The notes under the pieces are model-generated. The model was not told the origin of the DNA. It did not search any database and saw only the letters and a program-made list of their open reading frames with translations. This document shows, in pieces, positions 4,892-7,009 of a DNA stretch of 7,009 nt. Source of the stretch: an uncultured Gammaproteobacteria bacterium (GTDB lineage: Bacteria; Pseudomonadota; Gammaproteobacteria; GCA-001735895); the NCBI GenBank assembly GCA_945787265.1, contig CALZHS010000088.1, forward strand, positions 1 through 7,009, given 5' to 3'. Positions within the stretch are counted from its first letter, which is position 1, and every line of letters starts with the position of its first letter. Both the position numbers and the translations under genes were made by a program.

Positions 4892-6643
4892 TCAAACCGG
4901 CCATCCGAGCTTGTGCGCGAGGCCCGAATGGCGCCGGGTGAGCTTTTCGATGGCATTGATAACAACGCTATCTGTTGCATGCAAAATAAATTGCTGACGG
5001 GCGCGCGTGATGGCCGTATAGACCAGTTCACGCGATAGCACTTCAGATTCGGGATCAAATGGCAGAATCAGTAACACCGAGTCGAACTCGGACCCCTGCG
5101 ATTTATGTACGCTGCTCGCCCAGGCCGGCGTGAAGTCGGGCAGGCGGTTGATTGCGAGGTCACGAATACCTTCGCCTGCATCGCGAAAGCAGGCACGCAG
5201 GCCCTGCGGGTACTGCCACAGAATGCCGGTATCACCGTTATACAGGCCCAGCTCATGATGATTTCGGGTAATCATGATCGGCAGACCGCTGTATAAATCT
5301 GACTCTGGCATCTGGTTCCGTGCCAACAGCGCACTTGAAATCCTGGAATTGAGTGACTCGACACCACAGGGCCCCCGGTTGGTCGCACACAATACACGCG
5401 TGGATTCGTAAATGTCGAGCGCGCCTTCGGGCGTATCTTGCTCGAAGACAGGCTGGTAAGCATCGTACAACCAGGCCAGCGCTTCGGCGTCAATTTGATC
5501 CGTGCTTACCCGGTACCACCGCAATCCCGCGTCATCGCGGCGCAACAGGTTGACAGCGTCGGCGCTCCGGCCCCGGTTGACCAGGGATGCGATCTCGCCA
5601 ATGGCGCTGTCCCGATCAAACCGGTAATTGTTACGCAGTAGCGCGATCGAGGCCGCTAGCGGAGAAATCCGGGTTTCCAGCGCATGCCCGTGACCGGTGA
5701 TATCACCGAGCACGTTACCGGCGGCAACGGATGCCAGTTGATCACGGTCGCCCAGCAGTATCAGCCGGGCGTGTGCCGGCAACGCGACAAGCAGGTGAAA
5801 CATCAGCTTAAGATCGATCATCGAGGCCTCGTCGATGACAACACAATCTACGGGCAGCCGATTGTTTTCGTCGTAATTAAAGCCATTACGTCGATAGCCA
5901 AGTAGTCGATGCAGCGTTGTCGCTTCGAGCGGCAGGTTATTTGTCGTACTGTTGTCGATATCGATCTGATCCAGGCGTTGACGAATCGAATCCGCCATAC
6001 GGGCTGCGGCCTTGCCGGTCGGGGCGGCCAGCGCAATACGGCATGCGGGATCCAGTGTCAGTAATACCGCGAGGATGCGAACCACGGTCGATGTTTTGCC
6101 GCTTCCTGGTCCTCCCGATATGACGCTGAACTTTTTACCGGCGGCGGTCAGGACGGCGTTTTTCTGGTCCTGGTCGACAAGCTTCTCGGTGGCGAATAAT
6201 GCATCGATATGAGCGCCGATTGCCTGTGGGCCGGTGGCAGTTTCGTCGTCAAGCATTGCGCTGATTTTCCTGGCGACGAAGTCTTCATAAAACCAGAAGC
6301 GACCCAGGTACAGGCGATGACCATCGAGTACCAGAGGGGCATTTTCATTGGGCCCACCTACACAGGAGCATTTCTGTAAGCGGGCACACCAGTCGGCACT
6401 ATCAAGATTAGCCGGGATCAATGCCGCGTCGATCTGCTCGGAACTAAACAGAGGTTGGGCACGGTAGCGGTCAAGTTCGACACAAACGTTTCCGGCAAGG
6501 TTGGCTTCGCTGACGAGCGCGGCACTGAGGCCGGCAAGGTCATCGATCGCGTCTCCGGCCTGCCGCGAAACAAACTCGGCAAAATAATAGCTTAACCAGC
6601 TGATATCGCCGCCACGCGCGAGGTTGTAGAGCAGACTCTTCAT
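4892..6643 (-). CDS. recD: RecBCD enzyme subunit RecD (5'-3' helicase)
   Basis: RecD is the fast 5'-3' motor of the RecBCD helicase-nuclease, which processes double-strand breaks and degrades foreign DNA. The 583 residues show the superfamily 1B helicase motifs in order: Walker A GGPGSGKT (177-184), motif Ia APTGKAAARM (207-216), Walker B DEAS (271-274), motif III GDRDQL (298-303), YRF (340-342), NGDTG (469-473), VHKSQGSEFD (512-521) and motif VI TAITRAR (543-549). The N-terminal 110 residues follow the E. coli RecD pattern (DGHRLYLGRFW against GDRLYLNRMW), which favours RecBCD RecD over the longer RecD2 type. It is about 25 residues shorter than E. coli RecD, apparently because a loop before YRF is reduced. 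The ATG at 6643 shares ATGA with the recB stop, indicating translational coupling; a GTG at 6649 in the same frame is the alternative start. No terminator is obvious downstream. Confidence 0.96.
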   Translation of the reverse strand: MKSLLYNLARGGDISWLSYYFAEFVSRQAGDAIDDLAGLSAALVSEANLAGNVCVELDRYRAQPLFSSEQIDAALIPANLDSADWCARLQKCSCVGGPNENAPLVLDGHRLYLGRFWFYEDFVARKISAMLDDETATGPQAIGAHIDALFATEKLVDQDQKNAVLTAAGKKFSVISGGPGSGKTSTVVRILAVLLTLDPACRIALAAPTGKAAARMADSIRQRLDQIDIDNSTTNNLPLEATTLHRLLGYRRNGFNYDENNRLPVDCVVIDEASMIDLKLMFHLLVALPAHARLILLGDRDQLASVAAGNVLGDITGHGHALETRISPLAASIALLRNNYRFDRDSAIGEIASLVNRGRSADAVNLLRRDDAGLRWYRVSTDQIDAEALAWLYDAYQPVFEQDTPEGALDIYESTRVLCATNRGPCGVESLNSRISSALLARNQMPESDLYSGLPIMITRNHHELGLYNGDTGILWQYPQGLRACFRDAGEGIRDLAINRLPDFTPAWASSVHKSQGSEFDSVLLILPFDPESEVLSRELVYTAITRARQQFILHATDSVVINAIEKLTRRHSGLAHKLGWPV

Positions 6644-7009
6644 GTGCACGCCCCGGTGGACGGCGTAAATCGCATCAACCGATCGAGGGTCTCAATGGTA
6701 GCTAGCGCGGGCCGCTCAAAATGGACACCATAGCGGTTGCCATGCTCTGGCCTCATCCCGCGCAGGAACAGGTAGTAGGCGCCGCCGTAGTGTTGTTCGA
6801 AGCTGTAGTCACGGATGCGCTGTTCGAGGAAACGATGGAGCGCGACCGAATACAGCAGGGATTGCAGGTCGTAACGTCGCTCCAGCATCGCCCGCTGAAG
6901 ATGCTCGGGGCTGTAGTCCTCCAACCTGCTGCCGAGCAGGTTGCTTTTATAGTCGGCGAGGTAATAGCGTCCCCGGTGAACGAACACAAGATCGATGACG
7001 CCGGTCATT
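6640..7009 (-). CDS. recB: RecBCD enzyme subunit RecB, C-terminal nuclease part (5' end outside window)
   Basis: Only the last 122 residues or so are inside the window; the frame runs off the right edge, so the ATG at 7008 is internal. This is the C-terminal nuclease domain of RecB, the single nuclease centre of RecBCD. The active-site set is visible: GVIDLVF holds the first metal-binding Asp (equivalent to E. coli D1067), and YLADYKSN holds the Asp-Lys pair (D1080, K1082). DLQSLLY gives the Q-x3-Y motif that follows. GGAYYLFLRG also matches the E. coli protein. So the nuclease core seen here is intact. The stop TGA overlaps the recD start by 4 bp, which fixes the recB-recD operon; recC would be expected nearby but cannot be seen. 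Confidence 0.96.
   Translation of the reverse strand, partial: MTGVIDLVFVHRGRYYLADYKSNLLGSRLEDYSPEHLQRAMLERRYDLQSLLYSVALHRFLEQRIRDYSFEQHYGGAYYLFLRGMRPEHGNRYGVHFERPALATIETLDRLMRFTPSTGACT

Noticed and set aside
6644..6649. GTG start for RecD at 6649
   Set aside because: The ATG at 6643 gives the classic ATGA overlap with the recB stop, and only two residues differ; it remains possible.

Overview
The window looks like a piece of chromosome from a gammaproteobacterium of moderate to high GC content. DNA polymerase I, EngB, RecB, RecD and DsbA all read like gammaproteobacterial versions (for example the PolA motif B and the NWNEAH ending, and RecB DYKSN). The order polA - engB - cytochrome c4 - dsbA is the one known from Pseudomonas and relatives. 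I cannot name a genus. I see no mobile element, CRISPR array, tRNA or rRNA.

Layout. Positions 1-587 hold the 3' end of polA (+). The next 388 bases carry no protein gene. Their right half contains a compact predicted small RNA (about 828-941, +): a sigmaE/AlgU-like promoter, three stem-loops with C-rich loops and a strong intrinsic terminator. It occupies the polA-engB slot that holds Spot 42 in enterics and the AlgU-dependent ErsA in Pseudomonas. engB follows on the minus strand (976-1566) and diverges from a di-haem cytochrome c4 gene (1657-2265, +). dsbA (2380-3006, +) comes next, and both it and the cytochrome encode exported periplasmic proteins.

Convergent to dsbA is a 565-residue regulator (3062-4759, -). 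It fuses a receiver domain, a PP2C/SpoIIE phosphatase and an RsbW-like ATPase/kinase, as in HsbR-type partner-switching proteins. Its upstream region contains a perfect 9-bp inverted repeat. The right end is a recB-recD operon read leftwards: the C-terminal nuclease part of recB (6640 to the edge) overlaps the recD start (4892-6643) by 4 bp.

How the parts relate. The protein genes cover DNA replication and repair (PolA, RecBD), ribosome assembly (EngB), periplasmic electron transfer and disulfide formation (cytochrome c4, DsbA), and a signalling switch. They are mostly housekeeping genes. The least ordinary elements are the predicted envelope-stress small RNA and the orphan three-domain switch protein with its inverted repeat.
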